Positions 1-10,599 of a stretch of 64,000 nucleotides of DNA are shown in pieces (position 1 is the stretch's first letter; the number at the start of each line of letters is the position of its first letter). Below the pieces are notes generated by a model. That model was not told where the DNA came from and searched no databases. It was given only the letters and a program-made list of their open reading frames with translations. The stretch lies in assembly GCA_021234155.1 (NCBI GenBank), contig JAJEKV010000061.1, forward strand, positions 3,311,950-3,375,949, in the 5' to 3' direction. A program made the translations under genes and the position numbers. This stretch comes from Isoetes taiwanensis (taxonomy: Eukaryota > Streptophyta > Lycopodiopsida > Isoetales > Isoetaceae).

Positions 1-1852
1 TAACAGGAAAATAGCTTTTTGCATGCAAGACCTAGATCTGAATAAAAATATGGACAACTACGGTCAGGGCTCCTGAAACCTAATACATGGTTGAGCAGGA
101 CTCAGACACAGGATATAACCAGGTATTTATTACTATAAGGTCGTGTTAAAGGAATGTTCTACTTACCCTAGCTATTAACAAATGTCTTGCTAAGCAATGT
201 GGAGCTTAGTAAGCCCTAAATTCTCCCAGCTGAACTGATATAAGGATTATTCTTTGATAATGCTGTAACAGCTATACATGACTTAGAAAATCGTATTTTT
301 ATTGCTTTTTGTCATAGCATTCTTCTCTGAGCTCTTTTTTTATTCTTGGACAAAAGGATTACATTAAGCAAACGGTTAATAGTCGAGAAGCCTAAGGTAC
401 CTTTTGGCCCTTGCAAATTTACCGTTTATTTTGTATTGATTGGCGGCAGGTACAGGCTTCTCTTTCTAATGTTCTACTTTTGTCCAGTTTATATGAGGAG
501 CTTTTGGGATGTGGAGTGCAACAGGGGCGTGATCTAGAGATAAAGATGGTTATGCTTAATGAAAGCTAAAGAAAGAATGGATATGTATGGTTCAAATATG
601 AGAGCTGAAAACACTTGCACATGATGTGTGCCTCTTTTACTAGTATTCTTAAGGCAAAGGTACTCTGTTTTGTTTGAAATATGGTTGGAGATTTATTACA
701 TCTTATTCTGGCTGGTATTTTTAGCCTATGGCCATTTTGAAACTCTCCGCTGTTTAATATCTTAATCTGGAAATATATTTCAGCTAAGGGTGTTAAAACT
801 TGAGCATCCTAGTTTTTTTTTATTTTGAAATATCATCTAATATCCAGATAGGTGTGTAGATCTACTATAAATGTTGTCTTCCTTTGGATAATTTATAACA
901 GGCTTGGAAGCGAAATATTATGATTCAAGTTATCCAATTCTGTGCTGATACATTCTTAATGCACATTGTAGCCTTTTCAAAGGGAAGAGTGTTTAATCTC
1001 ATTTCTGCATGATGTCCTATGTTTTGCAGCGAATGAACATTCTCCTTTAAAGTCTACTTTTCATAAGATATGTTCGTTTTCTTTATCTCTAATAATTGTG
1101 TCCTGCATTGGCTTTGGGATAATGCACTAATCACTTTGACATACTATACCAAGTGATAAAGCATTATATGTATTTAAGCTGGCTCATTACAGAACAGAAG
1201 TATGATCTCTTATAGCATGCACTTTCAATAAACTCTGAAGCTGAAAGTAAGTAAATAGTGTATACTGCATCTGGCACATGTTAATCTATAACCTAACTTG
1301 ATGTTACATTAAGTTATGTCAGGGTTATATTTGCAATATGTTGCCTTGTGGCAAAATGTATTAAACATCTTTCCAGTCTACCTTTCTATCAGCTTCGTTG
1401 TTGAGCATGAAAACTGAAATCTAGCCATAACCTGTGAACTATGATAGTCATGAGTTATAGACTCTTGGTAATATAGTATCTCGACATAATATGCCTTAGT
1501 TTACAAGGCATAATATACTATAATAGAACAAGAGATTGTATGTTCAATTAGATAGTGGTAATAACAGTAGCAAATCCATTACTTTGGAAAAATGGTATCA
1601 TCTTAGACTGTGTTCTTGTATGGCCAGATAAGACAGCAGAGGGATTGATCAATGCTGATGTTTATGCTAGTTTTTACTAGTTCAAGCCAGGTTTTCTTCA
1701 TGATATTTTTGTGCGTTGGTCTTACTAGTGCTGCCATAATTCCTTAGTAAAGATTTGCTAATGTGATTGCTTACTCCATCTGATATTTGTTTTTATCTCA
1801 TTGCTTTTGCTTTGATATCTCTAAAACTCAAACCTCTAATTGTACGATTGCA
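1..1852. other. No gene recognised; AT-rich, intron-like DNA
   Basis: This stretch has no open frame with recognisable protein similarity and no RNA gene that I can see. It is AT-rich with many T-runs and ends in a pyrimidine-rich tract and GATTGCAG just before 1853, which looks like a splice acceptor. It may be a long intron or 3' part of a gene that begins outside the window. This is inference from composition and one acceptor-like site. Confidence 0.35.
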
Positions 1853-2121
1853 GGAAGAATCGGAGTTCAAATTGGTGATTCCAACCTGGAACTCAGAACT
1901 TGTTGGATGAGGTTATGACAAGAATAACATTGAACGTCCCAACAATGCGGTTCAAACCTTGTTATGTTGTATCAAACATGACAAGGTACATCAAAAAATT
2001 CTGGAAAAAGAAGCTTTCAAAGGACCAAATGGATACTCCCCTCGCGAGTCATTTTGATTTTAGCAACTGGCTGAAACTGATACCTATGATTAATGGGACC
2101 TTGAATGAGTGGGACGAGACC
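1853..2121 (+). other. Possible exon fragment of an unrecognised gene
   Basis: A 74-codon open stretch ends near 2121 and follows an acceptor-like GATTGCAG. Its product contains a basic segment (IKKFWKKKLSKD) and matches nothing I recognise. A possible donor (AAG/GTACAT) lies at about 1985, so the exon could be shorter. Homology between the two Crypton-like copies (see 2181-3896) stops at about 2122, so this segment is unique flank or an older host exon. I cannot assign a function. Confidence 0.2.
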
Positions 2122-2350
2122 TGAGAAATGATCAATCTCATCAACCCCTTCAACTCCTCCTTATAAACAACATCAAAAGTTCACCTCCTACCATCTCCAT
2201 CAAATGGATTTGTAACGACATCCATTGCACACTTGGCTTGCAGATCAATTTTCTTATCATACCTGAAAAAAAACACGTCAGAAATAAAGAAAGCCAAACA
2301 AAAATGCGAGTAATTAAATTACATGTGGTATGCTTCAGAAGTTCGTTGCC
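2122..2350 (-). repeat. Dispersed repeat copy 1: recombinase 3' end with intron
   Basis: This segment is, in reverse complement, nearly identical to 55313-55575. The shared part covers the end of the catalytic domain (AVGMRITGQRTSEAYH), a short intron of about 60 bp and the last exon. Because the intron is shared, the copies arose at DNA level and not by retroposition. Confidence 0.85.
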
Positions 2351-3896
2351 CCGTAATTCTCATGCCAACAGCCTGTGGAACTCCAACCCTTATCATTCTA
2401 GATATAACTGTTGTACGCTCAGATTTGCCAGAAAATTTACCCTCAATTCCAACAGTAGCTAACATGTATTTGACCCAAGAAGCAAGTGTTCTTGCGCTAA
2501 CTCTATTAGTAGAATTATACCACTGAACAAACTTGTAATTCTGAATAACCCGCATAAAGCAAAACCTCACAATATTTCCATCTTTATCAGGCTTCCCTGC
2601 ATCCAAATGCCTCTCAAGTTGTTTATATGTCAAGACAACATCTCAGAATCGTAGCACCTGCATGGCATTCTAAACTGCTCTTCCTGATAGTGATTCATAT
2701 CCACATCATAGTTCTTACTCAATCTCTCATTATACTCGAGGAACTCTTTCCCATTCTCTTGACCAACTAGAAAATCACCTATCAGCAGCTGATGCAACTC
2801 ATTCTGCCCTCGAATAGCAAACCTACCTACACAATAGTACAAGAATCTCCTCTGCATGCCTGTAGCATGAGTAACCTGATGATCCAAGTATGCTAACAAT
2901 GCTTCTTCATTAACAAAACTAATCTCATCTAGCTTTTTTCTTTTCTAACAGACACCTGGAGTTTTCCTAGATCTCCTCATGCTAGCTATACAAGCTAATT
3001 GTGCTCGCTCGAAAATAGGATTCTTCCTAATGTCAAAGGTAAGCTCCTGAATTCCAATTTGGGATATCCTTATTTTCCGATGTCTTCTTATCATGCTCCC
3101 AAACTTCATGAACATATCCTGCAATCTGCAAATCAATCAAGGAGTTAGAAAGTTATAAAATTACAATAACAAAATAAGAAAGTTGTTAACTAAAACTTAC
3201 GATTCAGGGGGATAAAATTGACCATTATTCTTCGTAACTTGCAATATGAACCGTTCTAGCAACCTAGAAAACTCTAAAAGATCCATTTCCTCAATTGTCA
3301 CCTCAGTACTAATTCCAGAAAACTCCCTCCAAAGGTCAAACCATTTTCTAGCCCACTGTATCTTTGCTGCAGACCTAGAAATGCCACCAACATTAACCTC
3401 CCTTTGAAATTCCTCGTCAAGCTCAACAAATGGCACTCTACAGCCATTAGAAAGCACTGTAGGATTTCTGACAGGCACTACAACTGTCTTCAGCATGTCA
3501 GAATTCTCAGCATAAGATCTCATCCTCTCCGAATTCATTGACCAATTCTGACTCAAACTCGGACAGACCTAAGCTAGAACACTCAGCTGCAACAAAACTA
3601 CCAAAACAAGGCACATTAGGTAGAACACTAGTAGGAGCTACATTCTCTGCACCATTGTATACATGCATGTCCATGACTTCTTCAGTTATCATCGAAATGA
3701 CAGGTATTTCTTCGGAACCAACATGCACAGTGTTCATAATATCCTCAAGAATGTTCTGATCTTCCAACATATTAAACGTAGGCGCATCCATTCCTATAAG
3801 TCTCACCTCACTATAACTTAGTGCTTGAAGCACAAAAGCAGCACTTAAGAAACCGCAGAATATGAAAAACAAAACTAGTCCTTGGCATTTAGCCAT
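2181..3896 (-). pseudogene. Crypton-like tyrosine recombinase (DUF3504 family), spliced, disrupted
   Basis: On the minus strand three exons can be read: 3201-3896, 2323-3125 and 2181-2262, all with GT-AG borders. The product follows the layout of the DUF3504/Crypton family (KIAA1958- and ZMYM-like). An N-terminal core-binding segment (FILQVTKNNGQFYPPES, then LQDMFMKFGSMIRRH, then FDIRKNPIFERAQL) precedes the catalytic domain. That domain has the first Arg box (GRFAIRGQNELHQL), a second box KSERTT with the Arg kept but His replaced by Lys, GQ in place of the usual GH, and the nucleophile position in YHMYDKK. The Tyr is supplied by the third exon. Breaks are an in-frame TAG at 2945-2947, a frameshift near 2631-2640 and another near 3510-3550. 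The N-terminal part before about 3550 resembles nothing I know. Family assignment rests on motif order and spacing; no search was run. Confidence 0.72.
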
Positions 3897-3932
3897 TTCG
3901 CACCTCCAGACCAGATCAACTGCATGCAGCAA

Positions 3933-4476
3933 AGAAATGACACATTAGCATAAAAAATAAAAAATAAACACAAGAACATAAATTTGCTTACAAGTATTAT
4001 AAAGAATCACTTCAAAGCTCGCAAGAACGCAGAAAAGTTGCAAAGCAACTCCAAAAATCAGAACAAAAGGTTGAACACTCGACAAAGATCCTCTCAAAGG
4101 ACTCCAACCGCCACAACTACACTATAACATCTGCCAGAACTCCACAAGAAGCTCAGAAACTCAACAAAATACTCCACCGACCATCTGCAAGCAAGATTTG
4201 TCAGAATATAAGAAAATCTAACTAAAAACACAAAAAAAAGTCGAGAATCACATCTAAACTACCCTAGCGCCTTTACAGAAGCAGGAGCATTATCAAAAAA
4301 CTCGTCAAAAATGCTCCAGCACCTTCGAAAATGGCCTGACGCCATTCAGAACGCCATAGCCAGTTCGCGAAGGAGAAAGAGAGAGAAAATGTCGTCCAAC
4401 TCTGCTCTAAATTTTTTTTCCACGTCAGCACCAACTAGACGCCACGTCAGAAAAAAATAGCACCATACATTCACGT
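3933..4476. other. No gene recognised
   Basis: The bases between the recombinase pseudogene and the inverted repeat at 4477 carry no recognisable coding or RNA signal. They would form the 5' flank of the minus-strand recombinase gene. Confidence 0.4.
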
Positions 4477-4588
4477 TGCAGGAATGGCAGGGTGCCTTAA
4501 ATTCTGCGGGGTCAACTTTTGCCTCCGCGTTGACGCGCATTGGCAAAAGTTTTCCCCGCAGAATTTAAGGCACCCTGCCGTTCCTGCA
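4477..4588. repeat. Long inverted repeat (hairpin), 47-bp arms
   Basis: Arms 4477-4523 and 4542-4588 are reverse complements with about three mismatches. The 18-bp spacer itself contains a small GCG/CGC stem. The transcript of either strand would fold into a stem of about 47 bp. It may be the end of a foldback element or a source of small RNA; nothing coding is seen. Confidence 0.85.
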
Positions 4589-4589
4589 T

Positions 4590-5113
4590 ACATAATAAAC
4601 ATTACCTTGAAATTACTGTTAAATTATGTCTATTTTATAGAGCAGAAGATCTTCCAGGTTTCGCGGAGCGGCGCTGCTAAGTTTCCCGCCAGCAACACTT
4701 CCATGCCTCTATTGCGAGCACATCCCCTGCTTTGAAAGCACCAGTCTGCTTTGATTCCGGCACTACTCTCACAATTTTCGCTCGAAAAAAATGTTGCAGT
4801 TTCGTTGCCTCCCGCAGATAGGGTTTCCTAGATCCACTAATCATCCTTCTCTGCTCCAGACCCAAATCTTGAGACAGATGGTCTACCATTACTGGAATAG
4901 GCCTAGCCAATGCTTGCCCTATCATAAATCTGCCCTATGCTTAAAGTTACAGGCTCCTGCATAAGCTCCAACCTTTGGCCATTGGAAATACTAGCTCCAA
5001 CCATAGCTGAACCGAGTTTTCCTTGTCATCGCTAGCCATAGCCGTTCAATAAGATACGCCGTTCAACAAGGAAAAATTTATCTCTTACGTAATTTCAAGG
5101 TAACGTTTATTAC
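4590..5113. mobile_element. Candidate 0.5-kb MITE-like segment with inverted ends
   Basis: The segment 4590-4617 (starting CATAATAAACATTACCTTGA) reappears as reverse complement at 5087-5113 with few mismatches. The enclosed 0.5 kb has no coding potential. The inverted ends and size fit a non-autonomous DNA element, but I could not find a clear target duplication, and it lies against two other inverted repeats (4477-4588 and 5134-5234), so the limits are uncertain. Confidence 0.35.
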
Positions 5114-5133
5114 GTTTGATATTTTCAGGCGGT

Positions 5134-5234
5134 CGGGATTCTGCCTGAAATTTTTTCGGCAGCCCCGCCAGCCTCGGCGGAACACTTGCAGCTTTGCCGC
5201 TCGTGCGCCGCCTCAAAATTTCAGGCGGAATCCC
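5134..5234. repeat. Inverted repeat, 20-bp arms
   Basis: 5134-5154 (GGGATTCTGCCTGAAATTTT) is the near-exact reverse complement of 5215-5234, separated by about 60 bp of GC-rich DNA. It is part of the inverted-repeat cluster at 4.4-5.3 kb. Confidence 0.7.
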
Positions 5235-5449
5235 TCCCCCCTAAAAATTATCTAATACTTAGCCTAGTTGAAACTTTGGTTAAGGGATAGGTTTAAGTAT
5301 CCACTTGAAGGCAAATATGCTGAAATTAAAGTTACAAAACAACTATTTAAACAATATTCAGGATCAGGAAAAAACTAATGGGGCCGAATAGATTGTGCAC
5401 CTTGGCGTCTCTGTCCATGTTGTCTTTCCTATTTGCAACATATAATGTT

Positions 5450-5935
5450 CGAGAATATGAATATACAACCCCCCTTCCCCCTCATTGAGGTCTATAATCG
5501 CATATGTTTTGCCTTTCTAGTTAACATGGTACAACTTCTTTCAATTGATTTATTATATCTGATTCATTTCAATTCTCATTCTATATTGTAGGCCTTAGTA
5601 AGCAGCCTTAATAGAAGGCTAGAAATTTATGTGTCATTAAATGCACGAGTCCTCCTTCTAGACCATCGATGATGTTCAACATTTTGATCGTACACTCCAT
5701 CAAGCTTCTTTCAGAAATAATACAATCATCCTTCAACTTCCCTACCCCCTCATCTAGGCCTTCGACTGCCTACACTCCATTGCCTTTCGAGCTAACATGG
5801 TGCACCTTCTTTCAGTTAATTCATTATACTTGATATCATGAAATGCATGGATCTTCCTTCTAGACCATTGATGATGTTCAATAGCCTGATCGCACGCTGT
5901 CAAGCTCCTTTCAGAAGAAATACGATCCTCCTTTT
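5450..5935. repeat. Degenerate direct repeat, units of about 250-300 bp
   Basis: 5450-5745 and 5755-5935 share ordered blocks: CCCCTCAT, TAACATGGT.CA.CTTCTTTCA, CCTTCTAGACCAT.GATGATG and CTCCTTTCAGAA-like tracts. The copies are strongly diverged. No coding function is seen. Confidence 0.55.
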
Positions 5936-6020
5936 GTTCTTTAACAAGGCATGGATGGAACCTAATACACTATTCGATCTCTTTGTAGCTTTCAAGAGGG
6001 AAATGGAACAGATCACCTAA

Positions 6021-7375
6021 TTGAACACCTAGTCATCGTCGCTATGGATCAAGTGGCATATGACAAATGCATGACTACGCATAACTATTCCCTTAAACTG
6101 ACAAGCTACGGAGTTGACTATTTTGAAGAAGGCATGTACCAAACCACTCCTTATATTTTATTGCTTTGGAGTAGAATCGACTACCTTCGAGTTGTGCTTG
6201 AACTTGGATACAACTTTCTCTTTGTTGTAGATCATCATTTGATTCAATTTAATTTGTTTTCTAAATCATATATTCTACTAGTATATACAAGTACGTACAG
6301 ATATCTTCTATATGTAGAATGGTGATATCCTTGTTTTCCATGACCCGCTTGAGCGCTTTCATGATGGCGTAGATGTTGAAGTTGCAATTGACCATTTTAG
6401 TGAAAGTCCTTTTGGCTTCAACGTCCAACTAATTGTGGATCGATGCATTTATAAATTATAGCCATGCACCTGCTATACATCTCAATGATCAACAAGTTAT
6501 GGTTATTTGAAGCATAACATAATTTTACATTATTGGGACACTTTTTAGCGAATTTTGCTCAATGTCACAAAACATGCATTTAGTTGCCATTATCCATGCA
6601 AATTGTTGCATTAGCATAGGGAAAAAAGTAAAAGACTTGAAATCCATACTAAAACGTTGGAGAAGATACAAAAAAGAAGCTCGCAGTTATGCGGAGGTCC
6701 ACTTTGGAGGTCTCCAAAAGAGTGCCCAAAATCATGGCAAAAATAAGATAACTATTACCTTCATGGTTAAGTTATTTCAATGGAAGATACTTAAATTACC
6801 TTCATGATTAAGTTATTTCAAAAAATATTAGCTTAATTACTATTATCTTCAAGATACTTAATTATTATCTTTCATGATTAAGTTATTTCAAGAAATATTT
6901 TTCTTTATTTGAAGTCCATGCTAATGTTAATTACTTGATCATTAATGTTCATTCTAAAAGCTCTCACTCCATGTTGTTGCTTTTGCCGAGCATTTTGTAA
7001 CAAATGGGAACATTTTTATTTTGATGTTTTGATAGGTTCCTAGAAAACCGGCAAGCCAATACTTTTTATTTTTATATAAAATCGTGGTGGTTTGTTTCTT
7101 GATTGACCCCCCAAAATGCAAATGCTCAAACTCTTGTTCTCTAAACATAATTTTGCCATGTAAAATAAACTAGTTTCTAGTCTTTTTGCTATCATAGCTG
7201 CAGTAAACTTGCTCCAACCTACAAAAGCAGCAAAGCTCTATTGCTAGTGCATTATTGAAAGCGAAGGAAAACAAACATAAGGTTGGGCTCATTGTATACT
7301 CCAAATAAGTTGGTAAGCTACATTTGAATGCTAACTTTCTTAAAAGAGTTATGTATATCTGATAATCTCAAACAC
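6021..7375. other. No gene recognised; AT-rich with short local repeats
   Basis: Short frames exist (for example 6562-6807) but show no motif or splice context that I can support. Between 6770 and 6900 the phrase GATTAAGTTATTTCAA recurs at least three times with variation. I see no transposon ends. Confidence 0.4.
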
Positions 7376-7380
7376 ATTAG

Positions 7381-7450
7381 TGTGAGGTCCTTCGCCCGAC
7401 ACTTGCTGTTACGGAAATACTTCACACAAAGCCTAAGATCTCAAATCACA
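7381..7450 (-). repeat. Element A 3' LTR (70 bp)
   Basis: Terminal direct repeat of element A, beginning TGTGAGGTCC and ending AATCACA on the plus strand, with short inverted termini TGTGA/TCACA. It is preceded by target duplication ATTAG. Confidence 0.9.
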
Positions 7451-7466
7451 TTCTTATCCCCTTTAA
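7451..7466 (-). other. Element A polypurine tract
   Basis: The minus strand reads TAAAGGGGATAAGAA immediately before the 3' LTR. That is the expected position and composition for the plus-strand primer. Confidence 0.75.
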
Positions 7467-7521
7467 GATTCGACGTCCTTGTCGAATAAACTCACATCAC
7501 ATTATTGTGAAATGTACTCCT

Positions 7522-8439
7522 TCACAACTTCATGTATTGTTTATACTTAACAAGTTTGATACATCTTTTAGATAGCCTTATTCCATGGCATGATATAGAT
7601 TGAAAAAGGTTTGGAAAATCTTTAGCATATTTTGCTTCGGCCTCGTTTAACTCCATCCATGTTGCATTCTCTATAGGGTAATCTGCCCATTGTATAAGAA
7701 TTTCTTTGATCGTTCTACTACGCAGCTTCCGTTCTCGATACTGCAATATTTGGGATGACATTACTTCAAAGGTGTTATTTTCTTAGATTAATTGCAAATT
7801 CAGAAGCACTTGATCTCCGTCATGTAAAGAGGGTTTTAATAAACTGACGTGAAAAATGTGGTGAAAGCTCTAATTGGTAGGCTAGGTTCCCCATCCTTTT
7901 AATGATTTTGAAAAGACCAACATATCTTGGAGCAAGTTTGCTACATTTTCCAATTCTGAGGTTTGACACGAAGATATACAAGGTATCCCACCTTGAATTC
8001 CCTATGTATTCTATGCTTGTCTGCAAATTGCTTCTATCTATGTTGTGCTTCTGCTAGCCTGCTTCTTATACGCTGCACTTTATCTGCATATTCCTCCAAC
8101 ATCTGTCTAGAAATTTCAGATTTAACCATGGGATCATACTAATTTATTGGGGCATAACAATCATGTCCGTAAAGTGCTTCAAAAGGTGTCATTCCTATAG
8201 ATTCTTGTTTAGAATTATTGTAAGCAAACTCTGCTAAAGGTAACAATCCTTCCCATTTCTTTGGATTGTCTTGACAGTACATCCGCAACATGTCCTCAAG
8301 AACCCTGTTTACTCTTTCTGTTTGCCCATCAGTTTCTGGGTGATAAGCTGTGCTCATCTGCAATTGAGTTCCAACTCCCTTGAAAAACAATACTTGTAGG
8401 AATGCCATGTAAATGAAAGATGTCATGAATAAAGATATT
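7522..8439 (-). pseudogene. Element A integrase C-terminal part and chromodomain, broken
   Basis: 8139-8426 encodes the integrase catalytic region around [13 protein letters not shown] and the following ...LLPLAEFAYNNS block. The upstream [13 protein letters not shown] segment is joined directly to FKGVGTQLQ, so the stretch that normally carries the second catalytic Asp (SDRD-type motif) is missing. 7820-8026 carries the integrase tail. 7522-7761 carries a chromodomain-like end (ILQYRERKLR...ILIQWADYPIENATW). Several stops and frameshifts separate the pieces, so no functional integrase can be made. Confidence 0.8.
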
Positions 8440-9779
8440 AGCAGTATGGCCTAAATAATCTATTTTGATGCTACAAAATGAACACTTGACTTTCTTAGCA
8501 TACAATTTTTCTCTTTTTAAAATACCCAAAACAATTCTCAGATGTTCCCTATGCTCTTCCAAATTCTTTGAATAAATCAGTATATCATCAAATAACACGA
8601 GGACAAACTTATCAAGATATTCACGAAAAAGATCGTTCATTAGACACTGAAAAGTTGCTGGCGCATTTGTTAAACCAAAAGGCATAACCACAAATTCAAA
8701 GTGCCCATATCTTGTAGAAAAAGCTGTTTTGAGTATGTCACTCTCTTTGATCCTTATCTGGTGATATCCAGATCTAAGATCTATCTTTGAAAATAATGAA
8801 GCTCCTTGAAGTTGATCAAACAAGTCATCTATTCTGGGCAATGGATACTTATTCTTAATTGTGATATCATTTAATTGCATATAATCAACACACATACGCA
8901 TAGAACCATCTTTTTTCTTAACAAATAATACTGGAGCACCAAAAGATGAAATACTAGGCTGTATGTATCCCTGATCTAAAAATCTGTTTTTTTAATTCCA
9001 CTAACTCTGACAAAGCAAATCTATATGGAGCTTTTGATGGAGGAGAAGCTCCTAGAACCAATTCAATCGCATGATCAACATATTTTCGAGGGGTTAACTC
9101 CGTCAACTCTTCCGGAAACACTTCCTTAAACTCCTCGAGGATGTCCTGCACATCATTCATGTATACTTGATTAATTTCTCCTGACCCTTTGAGTACAAGC
9201 AACCCTAACTTTTCATGCTTCCTAATTGCCCTCTTGATTTGCTTGCAACTAATGGGTTTAGGAGTAAAGTACTGCTTATTCAATCCTTCCAGTGTATATA
9301 ACTCTTGATGTTCCTTAGATTTTATTCTCACAACTCTTTCGTGACAATCTACTATAGCATGCACCTCACTAAGCCATTCCATGCCTATAATCATATCATA
9401 TGAGCCTAGCTGAAGCACATGGAAATTTACAATTGTAGGCATTTCTTGCACTTTCAATTTTAATGCATGCACATACTCACTAGTAGCTTTTCGCTTACCA
9501 TCAGCCATTTTCACCATTCTTAAGGTTTGTTGGTTAGTATTCAACCCAAACAACTTGACAAGCTTTGGTGAAATAAAATTGCGAGTGGCTCCCATATCAA
9601 TCAAAATACTAAAAGGAACTTCATTGATTTTACCTTCAACTCGCACTACATGTACCTGAAACTGTGTTGTTCCTTGATCAACGGCTGCACAAACTTGCAT
9701 ATCTTCCTCTAAATCCATGAGGGTTGCCTGATGAGCTCTCATTGCCCCCACATTCTGAGATCCTTGAACCTTGGCATTT
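8440..9779 (-). pseudogene. Element A protease and reverse transcriptase, broken
   Basis: The minus strand encodes a retropepsin with active site ILIDMGATRNFIS (usually D-S/T-G-A) near 9590. After the linker comes RT with [40 protein letters not shown] and the catalytic FDDILIYS. A frameshift near 8985, in an A-run, separates the RT start from its core. RT ends at IDYLGHT, where the sequence jumps into integrase, so RNase H is absent. RT itself keeps its catalytic Asp pair. Confidence 0.85.
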
Positions 9780-10599
9780 GAGTTATTCTTCTTAGGACAA
9801 AAACGTACCCTATGCCTCTTTTGCTTACAGTAAAAACATAAATTCTCCTTCATGCACTTATCATATTCAACTTTCTTCTTTTCTTCATCCATCTGTGACA
9901 TTGCATTCAAAGGTAACTTAGGAATATTATGAGGTTTGATGGACCTGAGAGTTTGATTCATCTCTATAATTCCTCTGGAAATTTCCTCTTTGTTGCTCTC
10001 TACGATTGGCATTCTTCTCCTCCTTAAGGATGCTCTCAAAATATCGAGCCTTGTGCTCCGCTTCTTCCAAGGTAAGTTGATCACATCCAAATATCTAGTC
10101 CTTGCACAAAACGACTAGCTAGTTCCTGCAGTTAAAGACTAATTATTACTTTTATAATACCTAATTTAGGAAATGATGCTTGCTTAACAGAATGATTCTT
10201 GCCTTTGAATCTAACTTTGGACAATTCTGTCTTATGACGATTCCACCACATTAAAGCGTTCCCAGTCAGGCTCAATGCCACTACTCCCACCTTTTCTTCT
10301 CTAGGAACTTGTCTTACGACAAAATAGTTTGCAGCCTTCTGAATCCAAGTTTCTGTCTTAACTCCATCCTTATCGAAACCATCAAATAGTTCCAACTTAT
10401 ATTTCTTGGCAATCTCCTTTAAAGCGGATGACTTCTTTTGTGTTTGAGAACTTTCCTTCCCTTGGCTCATAGGCGTAGATGACGCCGTATCCTCTTCTTT
10501 GTTCCTCTTCCTCCGCCTAGAGTGCGAGCTTAAGGGCATTGAAGATTCTCGTTGATGGCTTCTCCCACTATGTGCTCTCAATACTTGTGGACCTCCCAC
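9780..10599 (-). pseudogene. Element A gag with zinc knuckle, broken
   Basis: 10132-10599 encodes the gag capsid-like region (LFDGFDKDGVKTETWIQKA, then ALSLTGNALMWWNRH). After a break at 10090-10132 the frame resumes with an RNA-binding zinc knuckle CFYCKQKRHRVRFC (C-X2-C-X4-H-X4-C) near 9800-9845. Gag packages the element RNA. The upstream reading near 10747-11004 may be its degenerate N-terminal part. Confidence 0.8.

Noticed and set aside
3507-3932. Separate secreted protein with a signal-like hydrophobic start
   Set aside because: The frame runs into the recombinase exon with a shift and is better explained as its N-terminal part. No cleavage-site context is convincing.
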